From contig NZ_WBMT01000003.1 in NCBI RefSeq assembly GCF_008923185.1, positions 62,001 through 126,000 of the forward strand: a stretch of 64,000 nucleotides of DNA, read 5' to 3'. Each line of letters begins with the position of its first letter. Within the stretch, counting starts at the first letter, position 1. The notes beneath the pieces are model-generated. The model was not told where the DNA came from. It searched no databases and saw nothing but the letters and a program-made list of their open reading frames with translations. Source of the DNA: Actinomadura rudentiformis. GTDB lineage: Bacteria; Actinomycetota; Actinomycetes; Streptosporangiales; Streptosporangiaceae. The translations under genes and the position numbers were made by a program. Shown here piece by piece: positions 55,573 through 64,000 of this stretch.

Positions 55573-55693
55573 CTGTCCCGTCCCTCCGATGACTCCCAGC
55601 GGCCATCGTGACGATCGGGCTGTTTCTTTTCTGTTAGGGACGCGAGAAACGGAGGGGAAACGCGGGACCCGGTTGCATGCCCGTCATCCACCG

Positions 55694-55708
55694 GAACCGA
55701 TCCGGTTC
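55694..55708. promoter_or_regulatory. Dyad upstream of the lipoprotein gene
   Basis: GAACCGATCCGGTTC is a perfect 6-3-6 inverted repeat 18 bp before ATG 55726 and just upstream of the GAGGAG ribosome site. It may be an operator or mRNA element; OmpR regulators more often use direct repeats. Confidence 0.35.
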
Positions 55709-55725
55709 GATCGAGGAGAAGACAC

Positions 55726-56268
55726 ATGCGACTGCAGAAGATCAGTGTGCTGGCGGCCCTTCCGCTGGCAATGGCCCTCACCCTCACCGCGTGCGGCGGG
55801 GACGAGGAGAAGCCCGGCGTCGCGACCGTCAACAACGGCAAGCAGGCGGGCAGCACCGGCGGCGCGACGCTCAGCCCGGGGGAACGGGGAGCCAAGTACG
55901 CCGAGTGCATGCGCAAGAACGGTGTCCCGATGGACGACCCCAAGCCGGGCGGCGGGATCCAGCTCAAGCTGGACGGGAAGACCCCGAAGTCCACGGTGGA
56001 CAAGGCGCAGGAGGCCTGCCGCGAGTTCAACCCGATGCAGGACGCCGCCCCCGGCTCGGACCCCGAGGCCGAAAAGCGGAGCCTCCAGTTCGCCGAATGC
56101 ATGCGGAAGAACGGCGTGGAGAAGTTCCCCAACCCCAAGCCGGGCCAGCGCGGCGTCATGATCAACAAGGAGCAGATCGGGGACGACCCCGACCTTGAGG
56201 CCGCCCAGAAGGCCTGCATGTCCATCATGCAGCGCGGCGGCGCCAACGGCGGCGGGGCCGGGCAGTGA
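55726..56268 (+). CDS. Lipoprotein with two internal repeats
   Basis: 180-residue lipoprotein, lipobox LTAC (Cys23). The mature part has two related units, each starting with AECMRKNGV (59-67 and 123-131) and ending with an AQxAC segment (Cys98 and Cys164). The four Cys likely form one disulfide per unit. Downstream TGA overlaps the adaptor GTG. First in an exporter cassette; likely an accessory or stress-sensing lipoprotein. Confidence 0.75.
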   Translation: MRLQKISVLAALPLAMALTLTACGGDEEKPGVATVNNGKQAGSTGGATLSPGERGAKYAECMRKNGVPMDDPKPGGGIQLKLDGKTPKSTVDKAQEACREFNPMQDAAPGSDPEAEKRSLQFAECMRKNGVEKFPNPKPGQRGVMINKEQIGDDPDLEAAQKACMSIMQRGGANGGGAGQ

Positions 56269-57473
56269 CGGCAGTGGGCGAGCACGGGGGCGGCGGGCCG
56301 ACGCCCGCCGCCGACGGGCAGGGGGTCGACGGGCAGGCCAGGCCGGCCCCGCCCGAGGAGCCTCCAGTTCCGGCGGGGCGGGCGGCGGACAAGCGACCCC
56401 GCCGGCGACGTTCCCGGAAGAAGCTCATCGTGGCCGTCGCCGTGGTGGCCGCTGGGAGCGTGGCCGTCGCGGCGGCGCTGGCCCTCGGCCAGGGCGACGG
56501 GTCCAGCGGCACGACGGCGAGCAACCTGCCGCCGAAGACCGCAAAGGTCTCCAAGGAGACGCTCGAGGACACCCAGGAGGCCGACGGGCAGCTCGGTTTC
56601 GGGACGACCAGCACCGCGACCAGCAGGCTGTCGGGCACGCTCACCGCCCTGCCCGACAGCGGCAGCGAGATCGGCCGTGGCAAGCCGCTCTACAAGGTCG
56701 ACGACGACCCCGTCCTGCTCATGTACGGGTCCAAGCCCGCGTACCGGACCCTGCGATCGGGCGTCGAGGGGTCGGACGTCCTGCAGCTGGAACGCAACCT
56801 GAGCGCCCTCGGCTACGACGGGTTCACGGTGGACGACGAGTACACCGGGGACACCGCCGACGCCGTACGCGAGTGGCAGGACGACAAGGGCCTGGAGGAG
56901 ACCGGCGAGGTCGAGCTCGGCCGGGTGGTCTTCGTTCCCGGCGAGATCCGGGTGGAGAGCCTGCACGCGGGCGAGGGCGATCCGACGCGTCCCGGCGGCA
57001 AGGTGCTCTCGTACACCGGGACCGACAAGGCCGTCACCGTGGAGCTGGAGACCGCCGACCAGCGGCTGGCCAAGAAGGGCGCGACCGTCGAGGTGACGCT
57101 GCCCGACGACACCAGCGTGCCCGGCCGGATCGACGAGGTCTCCACGGTGATCCAGCCGGCGAGCGGGAACGAGGAGGCCACGACCAAGGTCGAGGTGATC
57201 GTCGAGCTCAAGGGCGCCAAGGCCCAGAAGGCGGCCGCGGACTACGCGATGGCCTCGGTGGACGTCACGTTCACGGCCGGGACCCGCAAGGACGTGCTGA
57301 CCGTGCCGGTCGCGGCACTGCTGGCGCTCCAGGAGGGCGGGTTCGGCGTGGAGGTCGTCAACGGCGCCACCACGTCCTACGTGCCGGTCAAGACCGGGCT
57401 GTTCGCGGACGGCAAGGTCGAGGTGTCCGGCGAGGGCATCACCGAGGGAACGATCGTGGGGATGCCGAAATGA
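56265..57473 (+). CDS. Membrane-fusion/adaptor protein with peptidoglycan-binding domain
   Basis: 402 residues. Pro-rich cytosolic start, one membrane helix (about 53-75: [20 protein letters not shown]), then a lipoyl/barrel-type adaptor with an inserted peptidoglycan-binding-1-like domain ([20 protein letters not shown]). Resembles MacA/HlyD-type adaptors of Gram-positive ABC exporters. GTG 56265 overlaps the lipoprotein stop; its stop overlaps the ATPase ATG. Confidence 0.85.
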   Translation: MTAVGEHGGGGPTPAADGQGVDGQARPAPPEEPPVPAGRAADKRPRRRRSRKKLIVAVAVVAAGSVAVAAALALGQGDGSSGTTASNLPPKTAKVSKETLEDTQEADGQLGFGTTSTATSRLSGTLTALPDSGSEIGRGKPLYKVDDDPVLLMYGSKPAYRTLRSGVEGSDVLQLERNLSALGYDGFTVDDEYTGDTADAVREWQDDKGLEETGEVELGRVVFVPGEIRVESLHAGEGDPTRPGGKVLSYTGTDKAVTVELETADQRLAKKGATVEVTLPDDTSVPGRIDEVSTVIQPASGNEEATTKVEVIVELKGAKAQKAAADYAMASVDVTFTAGTRKDVLTVPVAALLALQEGGFGVEVVNGATTSYVPVKTGLFADGKVEVSGEGITEGTIVGMPK

Positions 57474-58162
57474 TCTCCCTTCGGGACGTGACCAAGCGCT
57501 ACTCCGGCGGGGTGACCGCGCTCGGCGGCGTCTCGCTGGACATCGGCGCGGGCGAGCTGACCGCGATCGTCGGCCCGTCCGGGTCGGGCAAGTCGACCAT
57601 GCTGAACGTCCTCGGCACGCTGGACCGGCCGACTTCGGGCACGGTGCACATCGACGGCTACGAGGTCGGCAAGCTGTCCGACGCCAAGCTGTCGGCGCTG
57701 CGGGCGAGCCGGATCGGCTTCGTCTTCCAGCAGTTCCATCTGGCTCCGGGCACGCCGGCGCTGGACAACGTGGCGGACGGGCTCCTCTATTCGGGCTACC
57801 GCCCGGCCGTCCGGCGCCGTCGTGCGGAGGCCGCGCTGGAACGCGTCGGGCTGGGACATCGCATGGATCACCACCCGCACGAGCTGTCGGGCGGTGAACG
57901 GCAGCGCGTCGCCATCGCGCGGGCCGTGGCGGGAGAGCCCGCCCTGCTGCTCGCGGACGAGCCCACCGGGGCGCTCGACTCGGCCTCGGGGGCCGGGGTG
58001 ATGTCGCTCCTGCGCGAGCTGCACGCCGCCGGCACCACGGTGGTGATCATCACGCACGACCGGGACATCGCGGCCACGCTCCCCCGGCAGATCCGGATGC
58101 GCGACGGCCTGGTGGTGGCGGACTCGGGACGGCCCGATCTCGTCCCGGCGGTGGTGGGCTGA
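57470..58162 (+). CDS. MacB-type ABC transporter ATP-binding protein
   Basis: 230-residue ATPase of the LolD/MacB export family. Walker [11 protein letters not shown]-loop [11 protein letters not shown], signature [14 protein letters not shown], Walker [14 protein letters not shown] and H-loop ITHDRD. Stop shares a base with the permease ATG. Confidence 0.93.
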   Translation: MISLRDVTKRYSGGVTALGGVSLDIGAGELTAIVGPSGSGKSTMLNVLGTLDRPTSGTVHIDGYEVGKLSDAKLSALRASRIGFVFQQFHLAPGTPALDNVADGLLYSGYRPAVRRRRAEAALERVGLGHRMDHHPHELSGGERQRVAIARAVAGEPALLLADEPTGALDSASGAGVMSLLRELHAAGTTVVIITHDRDIAATLPRQIRMRDGLVVADSGRPDLVPAVVG

Positions 58163-59373
58163 TGGCGGCGATCGGCCCCTCGCTCAGACCGGCCCGGATG
58201 TGGCCGGGCGACGTGGTCAAGGTCGGCGCGGTGGGCCTGCGCACCCGCCCGATGCGGGCGTTCCTGTCCGCGCTCGGCATCGCCATCGGCATCGCGGCGA
58301 TGGTCGCCGTCGTCGGCATCTCCTCGTCGTCGCGGGCCGACCTCGACCGCACCCTGGCGTCGCTGGGGACCAACCTGCTGAAGGTATCGCCCGGCCAGAC
58401 CCTGACCGGGGACGAGGCCCAGCTGCCGAACGAGTCCGAGGCGATGGTGGCCCGGATCGCGCCGGTGCGGACGGTGTCGGCGATCGGCCTGATCGACGAG
58501 GCGAAGGTCTACCGCAACAGCAAGATCGACGAGGCGGAGACCGGCGGGATCGCGACGTACGCCGCCCGCACCGGGCTGCGCGAGGCGATCGGCGCACGGC
58601 TGCGCGCGGGCACCTGGCTGAACGAGGCGACGAGCACGTACCCGGCGACGGTGCTGGGCTCGGCCGCGGCGGAGAAGCTCGGCATCAGCCAGGCCGGTCC
58701 GGCCACCCAGGTGGTGATCGGCGGCGAGCTGTTCACGGTCGTCGGCATCCTCGAACCGGCTCCGCTCGCCGAGGAGCTGAACAGCGCGGCGCTGGTCGGC
58801 TGGCCGGTGGCGAAGTCGGAGCTGGGCTTCGACGGGCATCCGACCACGGTCTTCACCCGTTCGGACGACGCGAGCGTCGAGGCGGTGCGGTCCGTGCTCG
58901 GGGCCACCGCCAACCCCGAGGCGCCCAACGAGGTGGAGGTGTCGCGTCCCTCGGACGCGCTCGCCGCCAGGCAGGCCGCCGACGAGGCCCTCACCGGGTT
59001 GCTGCTCGGGCTCGGCGCGGTGGCGTTGCTCGTGGGCGGCGTCGGGGTGGCCAACACCATGGTCATCTCGGTGCTGGAACGGCGTTCGGAGATCGGGCTG
59101 CGGCGCTCGCTCGGAGCGACGAAGGGGCAGATCCGCACCCAGTTCCTGGCGGAGTCGTTGCTGCTCTCCGCGCTGGGCGGGGCGGGCGGCGCGCTGATCG
59201 GCAGCCTGGTGACCGGCGGCTACGCCATCTACCAGGGCTGGCCGATCATCATCCCGGCGTGGGCGGTGCTGGGCGGGATCGGCGCGACGCTGGCCATCGG
59301 CGCGCTGGCGGGTCTCTACCCGGCGGTCCGTGCGTCCCGGCTTTCGCCGACAGAGGCGCTCGCCACCACATGA
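58162..59373 (+). CDS. MacB-type ABC transporter permease
   Basis: 403 residues. One N-terminal helix (MRAFLSALGIAIGIAAMVAV), a periplasmic MacB-like core domain (about 55-265), then three helices at the C-terminus with VANTMVISVLERRSEIGLRR and SLGATKGQIRTQF, the coupling region of the family. Completes a tripartite exporter with the ATPase and adaptor. Substrate unknown; peptides, lipids or antibiotics are typical. Confidence 0.9.
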   Translation: MAAIGPSLRPARMWPGDVVKVGAVGLRTRPMRAFLSALGIAIGIAAMVAVVGISSSSRADLDRTLASLGTNLLKVSPGQTLTGDEAQLPNESEAMVARIAPVRTVSAIGLIDEAKVYRNSKIDEAETGGIATYAARTGLREAIGARLRAGTWLNEATSTYPATVLGSAAAEKLGISQAGPATQVVIGGELFTVVGILEPAPLAEELNSAALVGWPVAKSELGFDGHPTTVFTRSDDASVEAVRSVLGATANPEAPNEVEVSRPSDALAARQAADEALTGLLLGLGAVALLVGGVGVANTMVISVLERRSEIGLRRSLGATKGQIRTQFLAESLLLSALGGAGGALIGSLVTGGYAIYQGWPIIIPAWAVLGGIGATLAIGALAGLYPAVRASRLSPTEALATT

Positions 59374-59383
59374 GCCGGTGATT

Positions 59384-59427
59384 CAGGGCCCCCACTCCCC
59401 CGAGGGGCCGCCTCCCCTCGGGCCCTG
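59384..59427. terminator. Bidirectional terminator
   Basis: Nested inverted repeats CAGGGCCC/GGGCCCTG enclosing CGAGGGG/CCCCTCG, between the convergent permease gene and the gene ending at 59430. Confidence 0.7.
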
Positions 59428-59429
59428 GA

Positions 59430-60029
59430 TCACCCCTCCCAGGCGTGGCGATCGAGGAAGGCCCGGTCGCCACGCGCGTACTCGTCGAAGGCCCGCTGGA
59501 CCACGGCGAGATCGGTCACGTGGGTCCGGTGAAGCTTGTTCTGGCGGCTGTCCTTGTACTCAAGCTCGTAGCCGCCGGGCTCTGGCGCGGCCTGCACGAA
59601 ATGCTCGCCGAAGACGACCAGCGCGGCGAACGGGTTCTGGTCCGACAGCCGTTCCAGGACGTCCCGGACGAGGCCCAGATCGGGATCGACGACCTGGACG
59701 CCGTCGCCCGTGTGCAGTTGCATGCCCTCGTACGCCCCGGTCGGCCCGAGATTGTGCACCAGCCGGCGGTACGGGTCGTAGCAGGTCAGCCCGAGCGCCC
59801 GCGCCAGCGCGTAGACCTGTGCGGAGACCTCGTCCGCGCGTTCCGGATCCATCCGCACGCGAGCGAAACGCTCATGCTCGGCTGACATCTCCACATCCGG
59901 GAAGCGCCCGCCGAACTCCTTTGCGAACGCGGCGACCGCCGGATGCGGAGTGGCCTGCTCGAACGCCGTCGCTGCCTGCTCGCGGTCGACCGGGGCGTCC
60001 TCGTGCCAGATGACCAGCTCGTACGTCAC
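59430..60029 (-). CDS. Hypothetical protein
   Basis: 199-residue soluble acidic protein. It opens TYELVIWHEDAPVDREQAAT with a conserved-looking YELVIW strand, and later has GLTCYDPYRRLVHNLGP and VVFGEHFVQAAPEPGGYELE. No catalytic motif or family recognised. GTG 60027-60029 has no strong ribosome site. Confidence 0.55.
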   Translation of the reverse strand: MTYELVIWHEDAPVDREQAATAFEQATPHPAVAAFAKEFGGRFPDVEMSAEHERFARVRMDPERADEVSAQVYALARALGLTCYDPYRRLVHNLGPTGAYEGMQLHTGDGVQVVDPDLGLVRDVLERLSDQNPFAALVVFGEHFVQAAPEPGGYELEYKDSRQNKLHRTHVTDLAVVQRAFDEYARGDRAFLDRHAWEG

Positions 60030-60044
60030 AAGGCCATGATCCCA

Positions 60045-60596
60045 TCAAAGGTCCTGTGGCTGCTTTGCCGCCTCGAAGACCTGTCCCGCCGCGTCGAAGC
60101 GGGCGTTCCAGGTCAGGCCACCGATGATCTTGCGGCCCGCCTTCTCCCGCGTCCTGGCCACGGCCGTGTCGAAGGCGGCCCGGCTCATCCGCGGTTTGGT
60201 GATCTTGCTCTGGCCGCCCTCCACCGAGAGCCCGACCCCGTAGAACCGCGCCGACGGGGCGAGCACGACGGGCCTGAACTCGCCGGTGCGGATCACGTCG
60301 TACATGCCCGGCTCCAGGAAGTCGACCTTCGCGGGAGCGAAGACGAGCCCGCCGGAGGAGCGGTCGTTCATGAACACGCCCTCGATCGTGCGCCCCGCGT
60401 ACGGATGCGGTGCCTGCGCGGGAGACGGCGGCGGAGAGGACGCCGGCGACGCGGAGGACGCGGACGGACTGGCCGATGAGGAACGCCCTTTCCCGGTGGA
60501 GGAGCCATCATCACCGCCACCGCATGCGGGGAGGAGGAGCAGACCGGCGATCACTGTGAGGACCCGAACGGTGTCCATGCGCACGGAGCCTGCCAT
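60045..60596 (-). CDS. Predicted lipoprotein
   Basis: 183 residues from ATG 60594-60596, preceded by GAGAGAG. Signal with lipobox LLPAC, then a Ser/Pro-rich linker of about 35 residues and a beta-rich domain (LDFLEPGMYDVIRTGEF-like region, RPVVLAPSARFYGVGLSVEG). Likely anchored outside the membrane. Function unknown. Confidence 0.65.
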   Translation of the reverse strand: MAGSVRMDTVRVLTVIAGLLLLPACGGGDDGSSTGKGRSSSASPSASSASPASSPPPSPAQAPHPYAGRTIEGVFMNDRSSGGLVFAPAKVDFLEPGMYDVIRTGEFRPVVLAPSARFYGVGLSVEGGQSKITKPRMSRAAFDTAVARTREKAGRKIIGGLTWNARFDAAGQVFEAAKQPQDL

Positions 60597-60709
60597 CTCT
60601 CTCGACCGGCCGGAAGGCTTCGCCGTGACCGCTCCCGGACGGCCGCCGGGCACGCCGCTCGGCACGTCCTGGCGCCGCCCGGGCCGCTCGCAACCCGCGA
60701 CTCAAATGA

Positions 60710-61618
60710 TCATTTGGCGGCCTCGTCGGGGGCGGCGGCGCGCAGGGCGTCCATGGCGGCGCGGATGGCGGGGCGCCGGGCCGCCTCCTCCCGCCAGACC
60801 GCGTAGATGCGGCGGGACAGGGAGGTCTTCAGCGGCACGACGCGTACGCCCTCGGGCACGTCACAGCGACCCAGACGGGGCAGGACGGCGTTGCCCAGAC
60901 CGGCCTCGACCAGGGCGAGCTGGGTGGCGAACTCGTAGGCCATGTGGTCGATGCGCGGCTCGGCGTCGATCGAACGCAGCGTGTGCGTGAGCCAGTCGCA
61001 GCAGATGCTGCCCGGTGTCGAGCTGATCCACGAGTCGCCCGCCAGCTCCTTGAGCTCCACCTCGTCGCGATCGGCGAGCGGGTGGCCGCCCGGCAGCGCG
61101 ACGTCGGCCACGTCGTAGCAGATCGTGCCGCGGAGCAGGCCCTCGGGAATCGGCAGCGGCTCGTTGTTCCAGTCCTGGACGACCGCCATGTCGAGATCTC
61201 CGCGCACGACGCGCGGGATGCTCTGCATCGGGTCCTCCTCACCCACGATCACGCGGAGGTCGGGGTGGTCCGCGCGCAGGGCGCGCAGCGCGGCCGGCAT
61301 GAGACCGCGGATGGCGGTCGGGAAGGCCGCGACGGCCAGCTCGCCCACCACGGCGCCCCGGTGTGCCTCCAGATCGGCCTGTGCCCGTTCGACCAGGGAC
61401 AGGATGCGGTCCGCGTGGGTCACGAGCAGCTCGGCGGCGTCGGTCAGCCGGACTCCGCGGCCGTTGCGCTCCAGCAGCTTCTGCCCGGTCTCGCGCTCGA
61501 GCTTGGCCAGCTGCTGGGAGACCGCGGAGGTGGTGACGTGGAGCACGTCGGCCGCGGCGCTCACCGAGCCGTAGGTGGCGACCGAGTGCAGTGCGCGCAG
61601 GCGTTCCAAATCGAGCAT
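60710..61618 (-). CDS. LysR-family transcriptional regulator
   Basis: 302 residues. N-terminal winged helix-turn-helix MLDLERLRALHSVATYGSVS with AVSQQLAKLERETGQKLLER, then a periplasmic-binding-like effector domain. Divergent from the EamA transporter 66 bp away, so it likely controls that gene. Confidence 0.9.
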   Translation of the reverse strand: MLDLERLRALHSVATYGSVSAAADVLHVTTSAVSQQLAKLERETGQKLLERNGRGVRLTDAAELLVTHADRILSLVERAQADLEAHRGAVVGELAVAAFPTAIRGLMPAALRALRADHPDLRVIVGEEDPMQSIPRVVRGDLDMAVVQDWNNEPLPIPEGLLRGTICYDVADVALPGGHPLADRDEVELKELAGDSWISSTPGSICCDWLTHTLRSIDAEPRIDHMAYEFATQLALVEAGLGNAVLPRLGRCDVPEGVRVVPLKTSLSRRIYAVWREEAARRPAIRAAMDALRAAAPDEAAK

Positions 61619-61684
61619 GAAGTAACTCTAAAGCGAGCTGTCAACTAATTCTAGATTGTCCTAAAACGAGGTCCCCGAGAGCAT

Positions 61685-62614
61685 ATGGGCATGTCACCGC
61701 GCCATCTGCTCCTCGCCGTCATGATCGCCGCGATCTGGGGCTTCAACTTCGTGCCGATCAAGACCGGCCTGGACACCTTCCCGCCGCTGCTGTTCGCCGG
61801 CCTGCGGTTCGTGGTGTCGGCGCTGCCCGCGGTCTTCTTCGTGCGGCGCCCTCCGGTGGCCTGGAAGTGGATCCTGCTGACCGGCGTGGCGATCGGGGTC
61901 GGCCAGTTCGGGCTCATGTTCCTCGGCATGCGGGAGGGCATGCCCGCCGGGCTGGCGTCGGTGCTGCTGCAGTCGGCGGCGCTCTTCACGACCGTCTTCG
62001 CGTTCGGGCTGGTGGGCGAGCGGCCCCGGCCGATCACCGCGGTCGGCATGCTGGTCGCGCTCTTCGGCGTGACGCTGATCGGTGTCGACTTCGGGCAGGG
62101 CAGCCCGATCCTGGCCTTCCTGCTGACCATCGGCGCCGCCGCCTCCTGGGGGCTGGGCAACGTCCTCATCCGGATGACGAACCAGTCCACCGAGGAGCCC
62201 GTCGACGGCTTCGCCTTCATGGTGTGGATGTCCCTGGTGCCGCCGCTGCCGCTGTTCGCGCTCTCCCTGATCTTCGAGGGGCCGAGCGCCGGCCTGGACG
62301 CCTTCGCCCACGTGCCCTGGGAGGCCTGGGCGTCCCTGGCCTACATCGCCTACCTGTCGACCCTGGTCGGGTTCGGCGCGTGGGGGTGGCTCATGCGGCG
62401 GTACGAGGCGGGCACGGTGGCGATGTACGCGCTGCTCGTCCCCCCGTTCGGCATCATCTCGACGGTCGTGGTCCTCGGCGAGAGCGTCAGCGCCCTGCGG
62501 CTCTTCGCCGCGGCGCTCATCGTCGGCGGCGTGGCCCTCGGCAGCGTCCGCCGCCGCGTGCCCCTCGCCGCCGAGCCGCCCCTCCTCGAACCCGAACCCG
62601 CGCTGTCCAAGTGA
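61685..62614 (+). CDS. EamA-family transporter
   Basis: 309 residues, ten helices in two EamA repeats: VMIAAIWGFNFVPIKTGLDT and SWGLGNVLIRMTNQSTEEPV begin them. Such permeases export amino acids or metabolites. Its 3' end and stop are part of a threefold 20-bp repeat that runs to the following gene. Confidence 0.88.
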   Translation: MGMSPRHLLLAVMIAAIWGFNFVPIKTGLDTFPPLLFAGLRFVVSALPAVFFVRRPPVAWKWILLTGVAIGVGQFGLMFLGMREGMPAGLASVLLQSAALFTTVFAFGLVGERPRPITAVGMLVALFGVTLIGVDFGQGSPILAFLLTIGAAASWGLGNVLIRMTNQSTEEPVDGFAFMVWMSLVPPLPLFALSLIFEGPSAGLDAFAHVPWEAWASLAYIAYLSTLVGFGAWGWLMRRYEAGTVAMYALLVPPFGIISTVVVLGESVSALRLFAAALIVGGVALGSVRRRVPLAAEPPLLEPEPALSK

Positions 62615-62661
62615 TCCCTGCGCTCGTCAAATGATCCCTGCGCCGTCCAAGTGATCAAGGT
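62602..62661 (+). repeat. Three 20-bp units at a stop codon
   Basis: GCTGTCCAAGTGATCCCTGC (62602-62621), GCTCGTCAAATGATCCCTGC (62622-62641) and GCCGTCCAAGTGATCAAGGT (62642-62661) are tandem. The first includes the EamA stop TGA; the third supplies AAGG near the next ribosome site. Confidence 0.85.
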
Positions 62662-62668
62662 GAGATTC

Positions 62669-63550
62669 ATGCATGGCGTCCACGCGTCGCTCGTGACCCC
62701 GTTCACCCACTCCGGCGAGATCGACACCAAGTCGCTCGAACGCCTCGCCCGGCACTGCCTGGAGCAGGGCGCGGCCGGGCTGGTCGTGCTCGGCACCACC
62801 GGCGAGGCCGCCATGCTGACCGGCGCCGAGCAGCGCGCGGTCCTGGAGACCTGCCGCGCGGTGTCGATCGAGCACGGCACCCCGCTGATCGTCGGGGCCG
62901 GGACCATGGGCACCGCGCCCTCGATCGAGCAGGCACGCGAACGCGCCTGCCTGGCCGACGCGCTGCTCGTGGTGGTCCCCTACTACCTGCGGCCCTCCGA
63001 CCAGGGCGTCCTGGACCACTTCGCCGCCATCGGCGCCGCCGCGGACGTGCCGCTGATCCCGTACAACATCCCGTACCGCACCGGGAAGCATCTGTCGTCC
63101 GGCACCCTGCTCCGCCTGCTCGACCTCGACTGCGTCACCGGGATCAAGCAGTGCGCCGGCGCGATCGACGCGGACACGCTGCGGCTCCTCGCCGCCAGGA
63201 CGGGCAAGGCGATCCTCGCCGGCGACGACGCGTACCTCTACCCGATGCTGCAACTGGGCGGCGCAGGCGGGATCACCGCGTCGGCCTGCCTCGCGCCCGG
63301 TGCGTACGCAGCGATGGCGCTGGCCGTCCGCGACGGCAACCACGCCCGCGCCCTGGCCCTGCACAACGCCCTGTTGCCGCTCGCGGACGCCCTCTTCAGC
63401 GAGCCGTCACCCGCGGTCCTCAAGGCGGCCCTGGCCGATCGCGGCATCATCGACTCACCCTCGGTCCGGGCTCCGCTCCATTCGCCCGCCACAGAGCCTG
63501 TGGCAGCCGCGCTGTCGGCCTTGGCCGGTGTGGGCTCCCTGATCCACTGA
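62669..63550 (+). CDS. DapA-family dihydrodipicolinate synthase-like aldolase
   Basis: 293-residue (beta/alpha)8 aldolase. LGTTGEAAML loop, catalytic Tyr132 in PYNIPYRTG and Schiff-base Lys160 in VTGIKQCAG, with Arg137. ATG 62667-62671 region is preferred (ATG 62669) as AAGGTGAG precedes it; a GTG 18 bp upstream is possible. The family includes lysine-pathway DapA and other pyruvate aldolases; clustering with EamA and LysR genes suggests it may not be the housekeeping enzyme. Confidence 0.85.
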   Translation: MHGVHASLVTPFTHSGEIDTKSLERLARHCLEQGAAGLVVLGTTGEAAMLTGAEQRAVLETCRAVSIEHGTPLIVGAGTMGTAPSIEQARERACLADALLVVVPYYLRPSDQGVLDHFAAIGAAADVPLIPYNIPYRTGKHLSSGTLLRLLDLDCVTGIKQCAGAIDADTLRLLAARTGKAILAGDDAYLYPMLQLGGAGGITASACLAPGAYAAMALAVRDGNHARALALHNALLPLADALFSEPSPAVLKAALADRGIIDSPSVRAPLHSPATEPVAAALSALAGVGSLIH

Positions 63551-63565
63551 CGGTCCCGGCGAGCG

Positions 63566-64000
63566 CTACCCCGCCGACCTGGCCTCCGCCGCCGCACGCG
63601 CGGCATGCGGCAAGGCGTCGGTGATGCGTTCCAGGGCCGCCTCGTCATGAGCGGCCGACAGGAACCACACCTCGTACGAAGACGGCGGCAAGTAGACGCC
63701 GCGGTCGAGCGCCTCGTGGAAGAACGCGGCGTAGGCCTTGGAATCCTGGCGCTGCGCAGCCGCGAAGTCCCCGACCACCTCGTCGGTGAAGAAGACCGAG
63801 AAGAGGTTGCCCGCGGTCTGGAGTCGATGCGGGACGCCCTCCTTGGCGAGCGCGGCCGACGCCGCCTCGGCCACCAGCGCGGCCGACCGGTCGATCGCGG
63901 TGTACACCTCGTCCGTCGCGTTCCGGAGCGTGGCCAGGCCCGCGGCGGTGGCGAGCGGGTTCCCCGACAGCGTGCCCGCCTGGTAGACCGGACCGGCCGG
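63566..64000 (-). CDS. hemL: Glutamate-1-semialdehyde 2,1-aminomutase (C-terminal part)
   Basis: 145 codons of the C-terminal part; the gene continues past the window. [20 protein letters not shown], then [20 protein letters not shown], and [20 protein letters not shown] are diagnostic of HemL, which makes 5-aminolevulinate for heme. The PLP Lys lies upstream, outside the window. In other actinobacteria it precedes the phosphatase-tlpA-ccdA operon. Confidence 0.92.
   Translation of the reverse strand, partial: PAGPVYQAGTLSGNPLATAAGLATLRNATDEVYTAIDRSAALVAEAASAALAKEGVPHRLQTAGNLFSVFFTDEVVGDFAAAQRQDSKAYAAFFHEALDRGVYLPPSSYEVWFLSAAHDEAALERITDALPHAARAAAEARSAG

Noticed and set aside
62651..62668. 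Upstream GTG start for the DapA-like gene
   Set aside because: It falls inside the 20-bp repeat without a ribosome site; ATG 62669 has one.

Overview
The window is high-GC actinobacterial DNA. NADH dehydrogenase and cytochrome c maturation operons, a conservon, a BldC regulator and frequent GTG or TTG starts with ATGA/GTGA overlaps all point to an Actinomycetes genome. Gene content fits Streptosporangiales or Thermomonosporaceae, but that placement is an inference. No tRNA, rRNA, CRISPR array, transposase or integrase was seen.

Layout. 1-5,500 holds ABC transporter genes, an isochorismatase-like hydrolase, small enzymes, a decayed FBP-domain gene and a possible 31-residue Arg/Pro-rich peptide. 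5,500-9,950 is an accessory patch: orphan genes, a NUDIX gene with a frameshift, a VapBC-like toxin-antitoxin pair, and a diverged copy of the 3' end of msrA. 9,950-12,700 holds msrA, a methyltransferase, a RarD-type permease and a small secreted protein. 13,134-17,229 is a compact diterpenoid cluster (cytochrome P450, class I terpene synthase, class II diterpene cyclase) with translationally coupled genes. A complete conservon (sensor kinase, roadblock, DUF742, GTPase) follows at 17,439-21,223.

21,231-40,407 is all on the minus strand and forms a respiratory superregion: menG (menaquinone methyltransferase), a MenJ-like reductase, all fourteen nuoA-N genes, and a long-chain polyprenyl diphosphate synthase. 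It supplies both complex I and parts of its quinone substrate. A perfect Rex-type palindrome lies just before menJ, and a weaker relative lies before nuoA. 40,483-48,646 contains a glycosyltransferase behind a long hairpin, a large secreted subtilase, a PLP-dependent dehydratase, bldC and an HExxH protein. 48,672-53,561 is the cytochrome c maturation operon (phosphatase, tlpA, ccdA, resB, ccsB).

53,639-59,373 encodes a two-component system facing a lipoprotein-adaptor-ABC transporter cassette. It is followed by orphan genes, LysR/EamA/DapA-family genes, and the 3' part of hemL at the window end. In other actinobacteria hemL normally sits next to the phosphatase/tlpA/ccdA operon, so about 10 kb seems to have been inserted here.

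Most interesting signals: the unassigned diterpenoid cluster beside a conservon; the Rex-like site at menJ; an 18-bp stem burying the glycosyltransferase ribosome binding site; and short repeats that span stop codons at several separate genes, one of which supplies repeated Shine-Dalgarno motifs to ccdA.
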